Part shown: one piece after another, positions 28,598 to 36,130 of the stretch
Position numbering within the stretch: the stretch's first letter is position 1
Layout: every line of letters begins with the position of its first letter
Source: Enterobacter sp. RHBSTW-00994
GTDB taxonomy: Bacteria > Pseudomonadota > Gammaproteobacteria > Enterobacterales > Enterobacteriaceae
DNA: 64,000 bases
Direction of reading: 5' to 3'
NCBI RefSeq assembly: GCF_013782625.1
Contig: NZ_CP056199.1
Coordinates: forward strand, 1,816,588 to 1,880,587
Position numbers and translations under genes: made by a program
Notes under the pieces: generated by a model
The model's database searches: none
What the model saw: the letters and a program-made list of their open reading frames with translations, nothing else
Told to the model about the DNA's origin: nothing

Positions 28598-28714
28598 TAT
28601 AGCCTAATAACGAAGACCTTTCATGGCGCCGGACATTCGGGTACTATCGGGAGGCTCATTACAAATTATTAACATAAGATCAGTAACAACCAGAAGCGCT
28701 CGAAGGAGAGGTTA

Positions 28715-29965
28715 ATGGAAAGCAAAGTAGTTGTTCCGGCGGAAGGTAAAAAGATCACCCTGCAAAATGGCAAAATTAACGTTCCTCACAATCCGATTAT
28801 TCCGTTCATTGAAGGTGATGGTATCGGTGTAGACGTTACTCCAGCAATGCTGAAAGTGGTTGATGCCGCTGTTGAGAAAGCCTACAAAGGCGAGCGTAAA
28901 ATTTCCTGGATGGAAATTTACACCGGTGAAAAATCGACCCAAGTTTATGGCCAGGATGTCTGGCTGCCAGCGGAAACGCTGGACCTGATCCGCGACTACC
29001 GTGTTGCCATCAAAGGCCCACTGACGACCCCTGTTGGCGGCGGTATCCGTTCCCTGAACGTTGCTCTGCGTCAGGAGCTTGACCTGTACGTGTGTCTGCG
29101 TCCGGTTCGTTACTACCAGGGCACGCCAAGCCCGGTTAAACGTCCAGAGCTGACCGACATGGTGATCTTCCGTGAAAACTCTGAAGACATCTATGCAGGT
29201 ATCGAGTGGAAAGCGGACTCTGCTGATGCAGAAAAAGTGATTAAATTCCTGCGTGAAGAGATGGGCGTGAAGAAAATTCGCTTCCCGGAACATTGCGGTA
29301 TCGGCATCAAGCCGTGCTCTGAAGACGGAACCAAACGTCTGGTGCGTGCAGCGATTGAATATGCTATCACCAACGATCGTGATTCTGTGACGCTGGTTCA
29401 CAAAGGCAACATCATGAAGTTCACCGAAGGCGCGTTCAAAGACTGGGGCTACCAGTTGGCGACCGAAGAGTTCGGTGGTGAACTGATCGATGGCGGACCA
29501 TGGCAGAAGATCAAGAACCCGAACACGGGCAAAGAGATTATTATTAAAGACGTGATCGCCGATGCGTTCCTGCAGCAGATCTTGCTGCGTCCTGCTGAAT
29601 ACGACGTGATCGCCTGTATGAACCTGAACGGTGACTACATCTCCGATGCGCTGGCTGCCCAGGTTGGTGGTATCGGTATCGCCCCAGGCGCGAATATCGG
29701 TGACGAATGCGCTCTGTTTGAAGCAACCCACGGTACTGCGCCGAAGTATGCCGGCCAGGACAAAGTGAACCCAGGTTCTATTATCCTGTCTGCAGAAATG
29801 ATGCTGCGTCATATGGAATGGTTCGAAGCCGCAGACCTGATCGTTAAAGGTATGGAAGGCGCGATTAACGCGAAAACCGTAACTTACGATTTCGAACGTC
29901 TGATGGAAGGCGCTAAGCTGCTGAAATGCTCAGAGTTTGGTGACGCGATTATCGCGAACATGTAA
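28715..29965 (+). CDS. icd: NADP-dependent isocitrate dehydrogenase Icd
   Basis: Icd converts isocitrate to 2-oxoglutarate in the TCA cycle. It has 416 residues, as in E. coli. [24 protein letters not shown] carries the regulatory Ser phosphorylated by AceK and substrate arginines. The metal site includes [10 protein letters not shown], and [13 protein letters not shown] forms the NADP site. The 3' end is the integration target of phage 21, e14 and relatives. Here the gene stays complete (ends FGDAIIANM) beside a prophage, so the last codons may be phage-supplied. Confidence 0.97.
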   Translation: MESKVVVPAEGKKITLQNGKINVPHNPIIPFIEGDGIGVDVTPAMLKVVDAAVEKAYKGERKISWMEIYTGEKSTQVYGQDVWLPAETLDLIRDYRVAIKGPLTTPVGGGIRSLNVALRQELDLYVCLRPVRYYQGTPSPVKRPELTDMVIFRENSEDIYAGIEWKADSADAEKVIKFLREEMGVKKIRFPEHCGIGIKPCSEDGTKRLVRAAIEYAITNDRDSVTLVHKGNIMKFTEGAFKDWGYQLATEEFGGELIDGGPWQKIKNPNTGKEIIIKDVIADAFLQQILLRPAEYDVIACMNLNGDYISDALAAQVGGIGIAPGANIGDECALFEATHGTAPKYAGQDKVNPGSIILSAEMMLRHMEWFEAADLIVKGMEGAINAKTVTYDFERLMEGAKLLKCSEFGDAIIANM

Positions 29966-30031
29966 TCCAGACTCTGGGTTAAACAAGAACGGGAGCCGAT
30001 GGGATCCCGTTTTTTATTACCTCAGAAAAAT
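29801..30031. other. Probable left attachment junction of the prophage (inferred)
   Basis: The integrase is encoded just to the right and reads towards icd, as lambda int reads towards attP. Phages with this integrase position use the 3' end of icd as attB. The crossover should lie in the last part of icd or just beyond it. The partner site is outside the window, so the exact core cannot be defined. Confidence 0.45.
29988..30017 (+). terminator. Terminator after icd
   Basis: AACGGGA ... TCCCGTT is followed by a T run. It ends the icd transcript. Whether it is host or phage DNA depends on the exact attachment site. Confidence 0.85.
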
Positions 30032-30032
30032 C

Positions 30033-30068
30033 TTCCCCAAAACTTTCCCCAAAACGTTTCCCCAAAAT
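30033..30068. repeat. Three tandem TTCCCCAAAA repeats between icd and int
   Basis: TTCCCCAAAAC occurs at 30033-30043 and 30045-30055, and TTCCCCAAAAT at 30058-30068, at 12- and 13-base spacing. Their position between the attachment region and the integrase gene suits integrase arm-type binding sites. This is inference; they also overlap the DNA just past the int stop codon. Confidence 0.6.
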
Positions 30069-30078
30069 CCCACCAGAA

Positions 30079-31221
30079 TTATCCCGTTTTAGCATCGACA
30101 ACAACCCAATCCTTGCCTCGGTCATCGTTATATTTGTCAGTCATTTTTCTTGATCTGTGCCCAAGTAACTTCTGAGTATCTATCCCTTGCTCTCTATAAA
30201 TTCTCTCAGATAAAGAGCGTTGTTCATGGAAGGTTGGTGCTGTTCCTTTTTCCCATTCAATACCGCATTTATTCCTGGCTTTTTTAAAGGTGGTTGTAAG
30301 GCTGCTTGAAGAAACACTATCTCCCCTGGTCGATTTAGAAGTCGAGTGGCGAAAGTGAACCAGGTATTTGCTAATAACTGCATCCCGGCATTTTGCAACC
30401 ACATCGCGAAGCGTCAATCCTAATGCCTCGCATTTCAGGTTAAGAGGAATAGCCAGTTTTGAACCTGTCTTTTCTTGTTCAATATGGAGCATATCGTCCC
30501 ATATATCTGAGAATTTCATGTTACAAATATCACCAAGCCTTTGCCCGGTGACCAGAGCAAGTAACATCCCACATTGCAGATACGATTGCTGATTCTCTGC
30601 CGCATCATAAATTGACTTCCATTCTTCAAATGAAAGCCGCTGTCTGGTGACTTTATGCCGTGGTTGCTTGGTAGCCATCGCTGGGTTATAGCCAGGAGGG
30701 ACATGTCCTGCATGCTGAGCTTCTTTAAACACATCAACCAGAACCAAACGTACAATCTGCGCCATTCGTCCATGCCCTGCATTTTTAATATCATCGGTGA
30801 TTTCCGCGATATCAAGAGTTTCTATATCTTTCAGATGACGCATACCACAGTGTTCTCTGAAGAGCCGCAACGGTTTATTTTTCTGTAGAAAAGAGTTTGG
30901 TCGTAGTTCGTTATTATTGAGACGATCCTCTTGTATCGTTATATATTTATCGATCCACTCAGTAACAGTTATATCTGTCCTTTTCCCTTGCATTCTTGCA
31001 AGGCGGTCATTAACGCGAAGGATTTGCCGGGTTCGCTGCTCGGCAATAATGATATTGGCCTCGTTAGCTACCTGTTTTGCTTCGGACTCATCTGTTCCAA
31101 GACTATGAAAGCGCCCAGAAATGGGGTGTTTATACTGCCAGTAAACCTTTCCAGTTCTCTTATCTAACTTGCAATACAGATTAGGAATAGAAATTTTGTG
31201 TGTGCGTGGTCTAGCAGCCAT
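30079..31221 (-). CDS. int: Phage integrase, lambda-type tyrosine recombinase
   Basis: This 380-residue enzyme integrates and excises the prophage at icd. An N-terminal arm-binding domain (RPRTHKISIPNLYCKLDKRTG...) and core-binding domain precede the catalytic domain. Catalytic residues are Arg in VTGQRLGDICNMKFSDIW, His-x-x-Arg in FHEQRSLSERIYREQ, His in LLGHRSRKMTDKY and the nucleophilic Tyr in KYNDDRG, all as in lambda Int. The ATG at 31221 overlaps xis by 11 bases; upstream TTG/CTG codons are less likely starts. Confidence 0.95.
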   Translation of the reverse strand: MAARPRTHKISIPNLYCKLDKRTGKVYWQYKHPISGRFHSLGTDESEAKQVANEANIIIAEQRTRQILRVNDRLARMQGKRTDITVTEWIDKYITIQEDRLNNNELRPNSFLQKNKPLRLFREHCGMRHLKDIETLDIAEITDDIKNAGHGRMAQIVRLVLVDVFKEAQHAGHVPPGYNPAMATKQPRHKVTRQRLSFEEWKSIYDAAENQQSYLQCGMLLALVTGQRLGDICNMKFSDIWDDMLHIEQEKTGSKLAIPLNLKCEALGLTLRDVVAKCRDAVISKYLVHFRHSTSKSTRGDSVSSSSLTTTFKKARNKCGIEWEKGTAPTFHEQRSLSERIYREQGIDTQKLLGHRSRKMTDKYNDDRGKDWVVVDAKTG

Positions 31222-31447
31222 CAGCAATGATCCGTTTTAATCTGGGGTTTGAATTAGCAGGGACAACAGGTTCGGCTATTACTCCTACGTAACGAGCCTC
31301 ACGGTCAACCATCCAATAGCGGCCAACCTTAACGGCTGGCGGAACCATCATTCGGCCCTTAGCGTATTTTTTCAATACACGCTCACTTGGCGCTTGTTCT
31401 CCAAACTCTTCTTGTGCCCAGTCGATTAAAGGCATCATGCGGGACAT
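31211..31447 (-). CDS. xis: Excisionase Xis (DUF1233-type)
   Basis: This 78-residue DNA-bending recombination directionality factor starts MSRMMPLIDWAQEEFG, followed by SERVLKKYAKGRMMVPPAVKVGRYWMVD, a MerR-like winged-helix pattern typical of lambdoid excisionases. The ATG at 31447 is chosen because GGAGG lies at the right distance; an upstream in-frame GTG overlaps that site. It is coupled to int. Confidence 0.88.
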   Translation of the reverse strand: MSRMMPLIDWAQEEFGEQAPSERVLKKYAKGRMMVPPAVKVGRYWMVDREARYVGVIAEPVVPANSNPRLKRIIADGC

Positions 31448-31459
31448 AAGTTCCTCCAC

Positions 31460-31662
31460 TTAACCGGCTGCACCCGGCTATCTCTTATAGAAAATGCATG
31501 ATGAACATCCGCCACGGAGCCCATCGCTACAGGCACGACATACGTCAAATTAAAGGTATGTGTCTAAAATACAGATCACTTCCATTGGCGTAGTGCTGCC
31601 ATATTTCTAAGTGAAATTGTTAATTTCGAAGCGTATTATTCCGCCATAAAACAGGAGTGATC
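31460..31662. promoter_or_regulatory. Intergenic region upstream of xis and the 117-codon gene
   Basis: This divergent region of about 200 bases has no gene. A TATTAT hexamer at 31634-31639 could be the -10 of the plus-strand gene at 31663, but no good -35 is present. Transcription of xis probably arrives from the left early promoter. Confidence 0.3.
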
Positions 31663-32016
31663 ATGCGTATCAAATCCATTCCATCCCCAAATGCCAAAAA
31701 AGCCTCTCGAAAAAAAAACGCCAGGGCAGCCTCTGTTTCTACTCCGCTCTTTGGTCCTGATAGTGTTAGGCCTGTTGGTGATAGCCCTGAAAGCATTGCG
31801 AGGGAGAACGCAGCGAAGTTGCGCGAGCGTAATTTTAAAAAAATTGCTGAGACTCTCTACAAATCTGGTGTCATAACACTGATCACATTTGACAGAGAGT
31901 GCTCTGTAGGAGGAAAAGACAGGAAGTATTTGCGACATATCTTTTCTCTCCTTTTGGCCGAAAAGGTTAAGTCTAAGAAAAAGAAGCTTGCTCTCAATGA
32001 GATGAAGAGAATCTAA
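31663..32016 (+). CDS. Unknown basic 117-residue protein, accessory gene in left arm
   Basis: I do not recognise this protein. It is highly basic at both ends (KKASRKKNARAASVS near the N-terminus; KVKSKKKKLALNEMKRI at the C-terminus). The central part ESIARENAAKLRERNFKKIAETLYKSG looks helical. No membrane segment is visible. AGGAG lies five bases before the ATG, a strong start. The gene is AT-rich and runs opposite to the surrounding early operon, so it is probably an independently acquired cargo gene. A nucleic-acid-binding role is possible from charge alone. Confidence 0.65.
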   Translation: MRIKSIPSPNAKKASRKKNARAASVSTPLFGPDSVRPVGDSPESIARENAAKLRERNFKKIAETLYKSGVITLITFDRECSVGGKDRKYLRHIFSLLLAEKVKSKKKKLALNEMKRI

Positions 32017-32045
32017 GCTGTCATTTTTTGTTGTTTTCCTTGCAG

Positions 32046-32096
32046 CTAATCATCCGAGGACTCATCGGTCAGATGCGAATAATCAGCAATGCTCAT
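32046..32096 (-). CDS. Possible 16-residue acidic peptide after the 109-residue gene
   Basis: This is a tiny frame (MSIADYSHLTDESSDD) whose ATG overlaps the preceding stop as ATGA, the coupling seen throughout this operon. It may be real or a chance remnant. Confidence 0.3.
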   Translation of the reverse strand: MSIADYSHLTDESSDD

Positions 32097-32422
32097 TCTG
32101 CTGCTCCTTGACGTAACCAGATACACACAGCGCCGTCTTCGGTATCGTGGATCGAACCTACAAACCAGCCATAACCAGCAGGGGGGGCGGGTTGCCACGT
32201 TGATATATCGTATCCATCTACTTCAGGGTCAAAATCATCTTCATCACGGTAATCGACTTTCCATTCCAGACCGTTTTCTTTCAGCCAGACGTTGAGCTCA
32301 TCAGGCGAGATAAATTCACGCCCGTCGCAGAATGCATCGTAAAGCGGGTGGGTCCAGTAACCGTACCTGTCACGTTCAACAGGGATTGCTACGATCTGAC
32401 TGCTCATTGGGCGGCTATTCAT
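32093..32422 (-). CDS. Small phage protein of left early operon, unknown function
   Basis: I do not recognise a functional domain. The 109 residues are acidic and aromatic: VERDRYGYWTHPLYDAFCDGREF, YRDEDDFDPEVDGYDISTW, PPAGYGWFVGSIHDTEDGAVCIWLR. Similar small proteins of this character are common in the left arm of enterobacterial lambdoid prophages. The ATG at 32422 overlaps the stop of the upstream zinc-ribbon gene by 8 bases, indicating translational coupling. Confidence 0.75.
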   Translation of the reverse strand: MNSRPMSSQIVAIPVERDRYGYWTHPLYDAFCDGREFISPDELNVWLKENGLEWKVDYRDEDDFDPEVDGYDISTWQPAPPAGYGWFVGSIHDTEDGAVCIWLRQGAAE

Positions 32423-32615
32423 CGCTATTATCCTCACTGCAAAAGTGGCGACCTTCTGGGTCAGCGCTTATGTGTCCGCAGATATCGCACTCTATGCCTT
32501 CACCACCAGGCCATTCTTCCATATCATCTTCATGCTGGCAGTTACGGCACAACTGCTGTCCTTTCCACATATCCTCTTTGCAGCGCGGACAGCGGTCTAA
32601 ATCTTCGTCTTTCAT
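32415..32615 (-). CDS. Double zinc-ribbon protein
   Basis: A 66-residue acidic protein with Cys pairs RCPRCKEDMW, LCRNCQHED and ECDICGHIS, plus a final HFC. This can form two zinc knuckles. The function is unknown; such proteins are frequent in early phage operons. It overlaps both neighbours by a few bases. Confidence 0.75.
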   Translation of the reverse strand: MKDEDLDRCPRCKEDMWKGQQLCRNCQHEDDMEEWPGGEGIECDICGHISADPEGRHFCSEDNSDE

Positions 32616-32728
32616 TCTTCACGCGCCTCGCAGGTGTGTGTCTCTGGCTCATCAGCCTTGTAGTAACCGCCGCAGATTGTGCATGGCACCATTGGCACTT
32701 CGTCGTAATGAGAGGTTCCGGTAATCAC
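32612..32728 (-). CDS. Very small zinc-binding-like protein (38 residues)
   Basis: The frame starts with GTG overlapping the upstream stop (GTGA) and ends overlapping the next start (ATGA). The translation contains VPCTICGGYYKADEPETHTC, a CxxC...HxC arrangement that can bind zinc. The start/stop overlaps on both sides are the main evidence for expression. Confidence 0.6.
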   Translation of the reverse strand: MITGTSHYDEVPMVPCTICGGYYKADEPETHTCEAREE

Positions 32729-33129
32729 GACTGCACTCCTTTGCGAAACTGGGCTGCGAACTCATCGAGAGCCTTTGAAACTGCGTAAGCTCCTGCTGTG
32801 CGCTGCTCTGCGTCTTCATAGCTGATTCCGTTCGACTCCATAACACAGTCAGTGTCAAACACCCCATCTAGCGATTTAAGTGCATCTGTGATTGCACTGG
32901 CCCGCACCTCAGCCAGGAAAGCGTCTAAAGCAGGCGTTTCGCGTTTCGATGGCAGGTATGTGCCAGGATGTTTCAGGTCGTACACTTCCGCAGCCAGCGC
33001 TGCGCATTTGGCTTCAGAGTCGGCCAATTTATTGCGCAGACCATCAGCACAATCATGCGCGCCACTGCGACCTCTCTGGAAAAAAAATCCGCAGTCGCAA
33101 TAAAAAACATTATTTTTTTCGGTAATCAT
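32725..33129 (-). CDS. Ea22-like phage protein
   Basis: A 134-residue protein starting FYCDCGFFFQRGRSGAHDC, which resembles a zinc-finger start, followed by a short coiled coil (LADSEAKCAALAAEVYDLK) and the segment AVSKALDEFAAQFRKG. The layout is that of Ead/Ea22-type proteins of lambdoid early left operons, whose role is unknown. It overlaps the ParB-like gene by ATGA. Confidence 0.7.
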   Translation of the reverse strand: MITEKNNVFYCDCGFFFQRGRSGAHDCADGLRNKLADSEAKCAALAAEVYDLKHPGTYLPSKRETPALDAFLAEVRASAITDALKSLDGVFDTDCVMESNGISYEDAEQRTAGAYAVSKALDEFAAQFRKGVQS

Positions 33130-33953
33130 GATGTTGCTCCATGGCGATGAGCGGCGATAGCTTTGTGCTCGTCGATAATTTCCAGCACTTCTGCATGGAC
33201 CAATCCTTCGAGAGAGATAACACCTGTGTCGCTTATACCTGCCAGGCTGATCAGCTCTACAAGACGACGCGCTTTCTTCACGCTAATTTCTGGCGCTATA
33301 ACGCTACGGGTAACTTTCTTCTTACCTTTGGCAGCAGCAGAAGCTTTATCCTTCTGAAGAACCTCACCGGCTTTTTCGCCGAACTCTTTTACGCGGTTCA
33401 CAGCTACATCTACTGACACGGTACCGGACTTAACTTCCCGCTGTACGTCGTGGTTAGCAGCGCTTAGTAGCAGAAGTTTTTCAACAGTCGGCACAGATTT
33501 GTTGACCAGTTTTGCAATCTCGCTGGTGGTCTGGTTGAAGGCGTTATGCAGCTCCTGAATAACTGCAGCCTGTTCCATATCGGAGAGTGGCAGCTGGTTG
33601 TTACTGGTCATGATGCGCGCCAGGCGCTGAACATCGTTACCGTTAAACGGCATGATGTGTATGCGGTCTACTGGCTTGCCAGCTTCAGCGCAGCGTGCAT
33701 AGCATCGGCGGCGACGGTGACCTTCAACAACCCACACTCCACCTTCATCACGAGCGATAACTTCCAGTGGTGGAACTGATCCGCCGTTCATCAGATAGCT
33801 GAACAGGTCATCATCAGCCTGGCGGGTGCGTTCATCGTCTTCACGCTTGTTGAAACCTTCACGCGCATAGATTTCATCGAGACTGATGAACATCCCGGTA
33901 TCTGTGCGCTTGATTGTCCCGTCACGGGTCATTTGCTTGAATGAGTTAGCCAT
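33126..33953 (-). CDS. ParB/Spo0J-like nuclease-domain protein
   Basis: This 275-residue protein has a ParB N-terminal domain: PPLEVIARDEGGVWVVEGHRRRRCYARC contains the box II GHRRRR motif. A KorB/HTH-like central domain follows (TTSEIAKLVNKSVPTVEKLLLL), then a basic C-terminus. There is no ParA partner nearby and the prophage is integrated, so plasmid-type partition is unlikely. A DNA-binding or CTP-switch regulator is the more cautious reading. The first base pairs overlap the upstream stop (TAATG). Confidence 0.85.
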   Translation of the reverse strand: MANSFKQMTRDGTIKRTDTGMFISLDEIYAREGFNKREDDERTRQADDDLFSYLMNGGSVPPLEVIARDEGGVWVVEGHRRRRCYARCAEAGKPVDRIHIMPFNGNDVQRLARIMTSNNQLPLSDMEQAAVIQELHNAFNQTTSEIAKLVNKSVPTVEKLLLLSAANHDVQREVKSGTVSVDVAVNRVKEFGEKAGEVLQKDKASAAAKGKKKVTRSVIAPEISVKKARRLVELISLAGISDTGVISLEGLVHAEVLEIIDEHKAIAAHRHGATS

Positions 33954-34312
33954 TAGAGAGCAACCTCGCTATTCATGGAAATGACCACAGGAGATAGCTC
34001 ACGCAATTCTCGCTGAGCTTCCAGCAGATGCATGTTGCTAGGCGTTTTGGTGTGGCGCTCTTCGATGCGGTCGCACTCTTTGGCCCAGATGGCAACATCC
34101 TCACGCAGGGTGGAGTTCTGCTCAGCCAGTTCCTTACGCTGTGCCAACGCCTCACAAAGCGCGACGCTGGTAACATCAAGGCGCGTAGCCAGTTCGTTAA
34201 CCATCCAGCCGTAAGCGGCAGGGAGGAGAGGGGCGGCCTTACGAGCTGCGTCGATAAGCTGTTCTCTGGTCATACGTGGTTGTAACTCGGTGACGTTCTG
34301 TGTGTTCGTCAT
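33953..34312 (-). CDS. Small coiled-coil phage protein at head of left operon
   Basis: A 119-residue protein, MTNTQNVTELQPRMTREQL onwards, with helical LPAAYGWMVNELATRLDVTSVALCEAL and the charged EDVAIWAKECDRIEERH. No known domain is recognised. The frame is open upstream, but the start at 34312 has CGGAG about ten bases before it and lacks the hydrophobic AT-rich extension. It is the first gene of the minus-strand early operon after the accessory region. Confidence 0.65.
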   Translation of the reverse strand: MTNTQNVTELQPRMTREQLIDAARKAAPLLPAAYGWMVNELATRLDVTSVALCEALAQRKELAEQNSTLREDVAIWAKECDRIEERHTKTPSNMHLLEAQRELRELSPVVISMNSEVAL

Positions 34313-34452
34313 GGATAGTTTCTCCGTGTTATATGCGCTCTGCACAGCGCGAAAAATCAAAAATATAATTAAAGATTTTGTCTTCATTTCCGATTATATT
34401 TTTGTTCTCTCTAATTCTTTAAGATAACAATAAAGGGTCAACGTAATGTCTA

Positions 34453-34461
34453 AGAAAAGAC
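34453..34461. repeat. Left copy of 9-bp IS1 target-site duplication
   Basis: AGAAAAGAC directly precedes the IS1 left end and is repeated exactly at 35230-35238. Nine bases is the usual IS1 duplication length. Confidence 0.97.
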
Positions 34462-34516
34462 GGTGATGCTGCCAACTTACTGATTTAGTGTATGATGGTG
34501 TTTTTGAGGTGCTCCA

Positions 34517-34792
34517 GTGGCTTCTGTTTCTATCAGCTGTCCCTCCTGTTCAGCTACTGACGGGGTGGTGCGTAACGGCAAAAGCACTGCCGGACATCAG
34601 CGCTATCTCTGCTCTCACTGCCGTAAAACATGGCAACTGCAGTTCACTTACACCGCTTCTCAACCCGGTACGCACCAGAAAATCATTGATATGGCCATGA
34701 ATGGTGTTGGATGCCGGGCAACCGCCCGCATTATGGGCGTTGGCCTCAACACGATTTTACGTCACTTAAAAAACTCAGGCCGCAGTCGGTAA
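34517..34792 (+). CDS. insA: IS1 protein InsA
   Basis: InsA is the 91-residue DNA-binding repressor of IS1, with a zinc finger ([13 protein letters not shown] ... [10 protein letters not shown]) and a helix-turn-helix. A -1 slip at A6C (34768-34774), just before its stop, makes the InsAB' transposase with the downstream frame. Confidence 0.96.
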
Positions 34793-35214
34793 CCTCGCGC
34801 ATACAACCGGGCAGTGATGTGATTGTCTGCGCTGAAATGGACGAACAGTGGGGCTACGTCGGTGCTAAATCACGTCAGCGCTGGCTGTTTTACGCGTATG
34901 ACAGGATACGGAGGACGGTTGTGGCGCACGTCTTCGGTGAACGCACTCTGGCCACACTGGAGCGTCTTCTGAGCCTGCTGTCGGTCTTTGAGGTCGTGGT
35001 ATGGATGACGGATGGCTGGCCGCTTTATGAATCACGCCTGAAGGGAGAACTGCACGTTATCAGCAAGCGTTACACTCAGCGCATTGAGCGACATAACCTG
35101 AATCTGAGACAACATCTGGCAAGGCTGGGACGGAAGTCACTGTCGTTCTCAAAATCGGTGGAGCTGCATGACAAGGTCATCGGGCATTATCTGAACATAA
35201 AACACTATCAGTAA
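34711..35214 (+). CDS. insB: IS1 transposase catalytic frame InsB
   Basis: InsB is the 167-residue frame with DDE-type residues (Asp in [41 protein letters not shown]). It is expressed mainly as the InsA-InsB frameshift fusion. Confidence 0.96.
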
Positions 35215-35229
35215 GTTGGAGTCATTACC

Positions 35230-35238
35230 AGAAAAGAC
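35230..35238. repeat. Right copy of 9-bp IS1 target-site duplication
   Basis: AGAAAAGAC is identical to the left copy. The interrupted frame continues directly after it (TAGAAGTT completes the CTA codon). Confidence 0.97.
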
Positions 35239-35714
35239 TAGAAGTTCCTTTTGAAGGTAATGATCAATACTATGAAGGCATACGTGGCCTTATGCTCAGT
35301 TCTATTTGTTCAGTGCTTGGCGTTATTCTATATGCTGGATTGTTAGGTAAATTGACATTAAGTAATTTTAGCCTTGATATAATGATTGCGTTATTCGGCT
35401 GGGTATTCGTCTGTTTAGTCATATTGATACTCTCCTTCAAACGAACCAATAGGGTATTGATTTCTTTTTCAGAACCTACACCACGTCCAAGAGTGGCTGC
35501 TGTTTTCTTAATTCTGTTATACATAGTTATCGGTATCTTTTGCGCTCTCCTATTTGATGCTCTGACAATGTTAGATGACCCATTGACAAAAGCTGACGAC
35601 TTTTGGAAAACGTTTAAAGCATTCCTTATTACCGCGGGATGTATGTTCGTCTTCCTGTTTGCTTTCGGTAATTACGCTGTAAATAAGGTGTCCCCCTTAA
35701 CTACCTCAGAGTAG

Positions 35715-36016
35715 TTTTAAGCACGTAGCGTCCTTTTGGACGCTTAAGCTATCCTCGTATTTTCCGTGTTATCACACCAGCCACGCGGGTGAAACGTCTC
35801 TGGCTGTCGTACTCGCTTGGCTTGCACATTCCGGCTACCCGCTGGATCGGGATACTGCCTAAGAATCCCCGGACCGCTGCGGAACATGTGCCAATTACCG
35901 TACTGCAACTGCTGCCTGTCTTTTCACCACATCAGGCTCAGTGGATCTTGTCATTCCCCAACAACAAGAATTGAGTTAATCTGGATATCCCCAACAACAT
36001 GAAGGAAAGCTGAAAG
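35715..36016. other. Non-coding stretch with hairpin and repeats
   Basis: No convincing gene is seen on either strand. It holds a perfect 7-bp hairpin AGCGTCC-TTTT-GGACGCT (35727-35744) after the membrane protein stop and a 12-bp direct repeat TCCCCAACAACA (35955-35966 and 35988-35999). It also holds the left copy (35979-35996) of an inverted repeat whose other copy is at 36761-36777. The base composition is more GC-rich than the genes on both sides. Confidence 0.6.
35979..35996 (+). repeat. Left inverted repeat bounding the two-helix/proline-rich cassette
   Basis: AATCTGGATATCCCCAACA occurs here on the plus strand. AATCTGGATATCCCAACA occurs on the minus strand at 36761-36777. One base differs in the C run. 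The pair encloses three small genes. Confidence 0.75.
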
Positions 36017-36112
36017 ATGGCTTACGATTATGAGGAAAAGCATCTGCCGCCAAAAAAACCGCCGCAGAAGCATGAACCACCTCCAAAACCGCAACACCCT
36101 GATAAAAAATAA
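36017..36112 (+). CDS. 31-residue proline/lysine-rich protein
   Basis: ATG follows GAAGGAAAGCTGAAAG. The peptide MAYDYEEKHLPPKKPPQKH continues EPPPKPQHPDKK, with about ten prolines in 31 residues. It precedes the two-helix membrane protein by 18 bases. Its resemblance in character to the 49-residue protein on the other side suggests a functional set. The function is unknown; proline-rich stretches of this kind are usually extended binding segments. Confidence 0.6.
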   Translation: MAYDYEEKHLPPKKPPQKHEPPPKPQHPDKK

Positions 36113-36130
36113 GGGTGAATGGAGAATAAA

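Larger units (their letters stand above)
34462..35229 (+). mobile_element. IS1: Insertion sequence IS1, complete (768 bp)
   Basis: The element starts GGTGATGCTGCCAACTTACT and ends AGTAAGTTGGAGTCATTACC, the imperfect inverted repeats of IS1, and is 768 bp like the type element. It is flanked by identical 9-bp repeats, so it entered by simple transposition and has not rearranged since. Both frames insA and insB are open. Confidence 0.98.
34446..35714 (+). pseudogene. Membrane protein gene interrupted by IS1 (superinfection-exclusion position)
   Basis: ATG at 34446 (MSKKR) runs into IS1 after five codons. Removing IS1 and one 9-bp duplication joins it to the frame after 35238 and restores a 163-residue protein: MSKKRLEVPFEGNDQYYEG, then about four hydrophobic helices (ICSVLGVILYAGLLGKL; IMIALFGWVFVCLVILIL; VAAVFLILLYIVIGIFCALLF; AFLITAGCMFVFLFAFGNY). 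The reading orientation and place, between the left promoter and early operon, is that of lambda sieB. Sequence identity with SieB is not claimed. A shorter product could start at 35292. Confidence 0.8.

Noticed and set aside
28712..29812. Long minus-strand open frame (366 codons) across icd
   Set aside because: It is a shadow of the icd frame, with no ribosome-binding site and no recognisable protein pattern; icd matches E. coli at full length.
29966..30078. tRNA gene as integration target
   Set aside because: No tRNA cloverleaf sequence is visible; the integrase lies beside icd, a known attachment gene. No tRNA or rRNA gene was recognised anywhere in the window.
31636..31938. Minus-strand frame opposite the 117-codon gene
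   Set aside because: It fits the operon direction, but it has no good ribosome-binding site, while the plus-strand frame has AGGAG at ideal spacing and better protein character.
33126..33953. ParB-like gene as evidence for a phage-plasmid
   Set aside because: There is no ParA, no plasmid replicon, and an integrase with adjacent host gene. The element is an integrated prophage.
35789..35974. Plus-strand frame of 61 codons in the non-coding stretch
   Set aside because: Two overlapping frames of similar length are open here, neither has a ribosome-binding site, and the translations look random.
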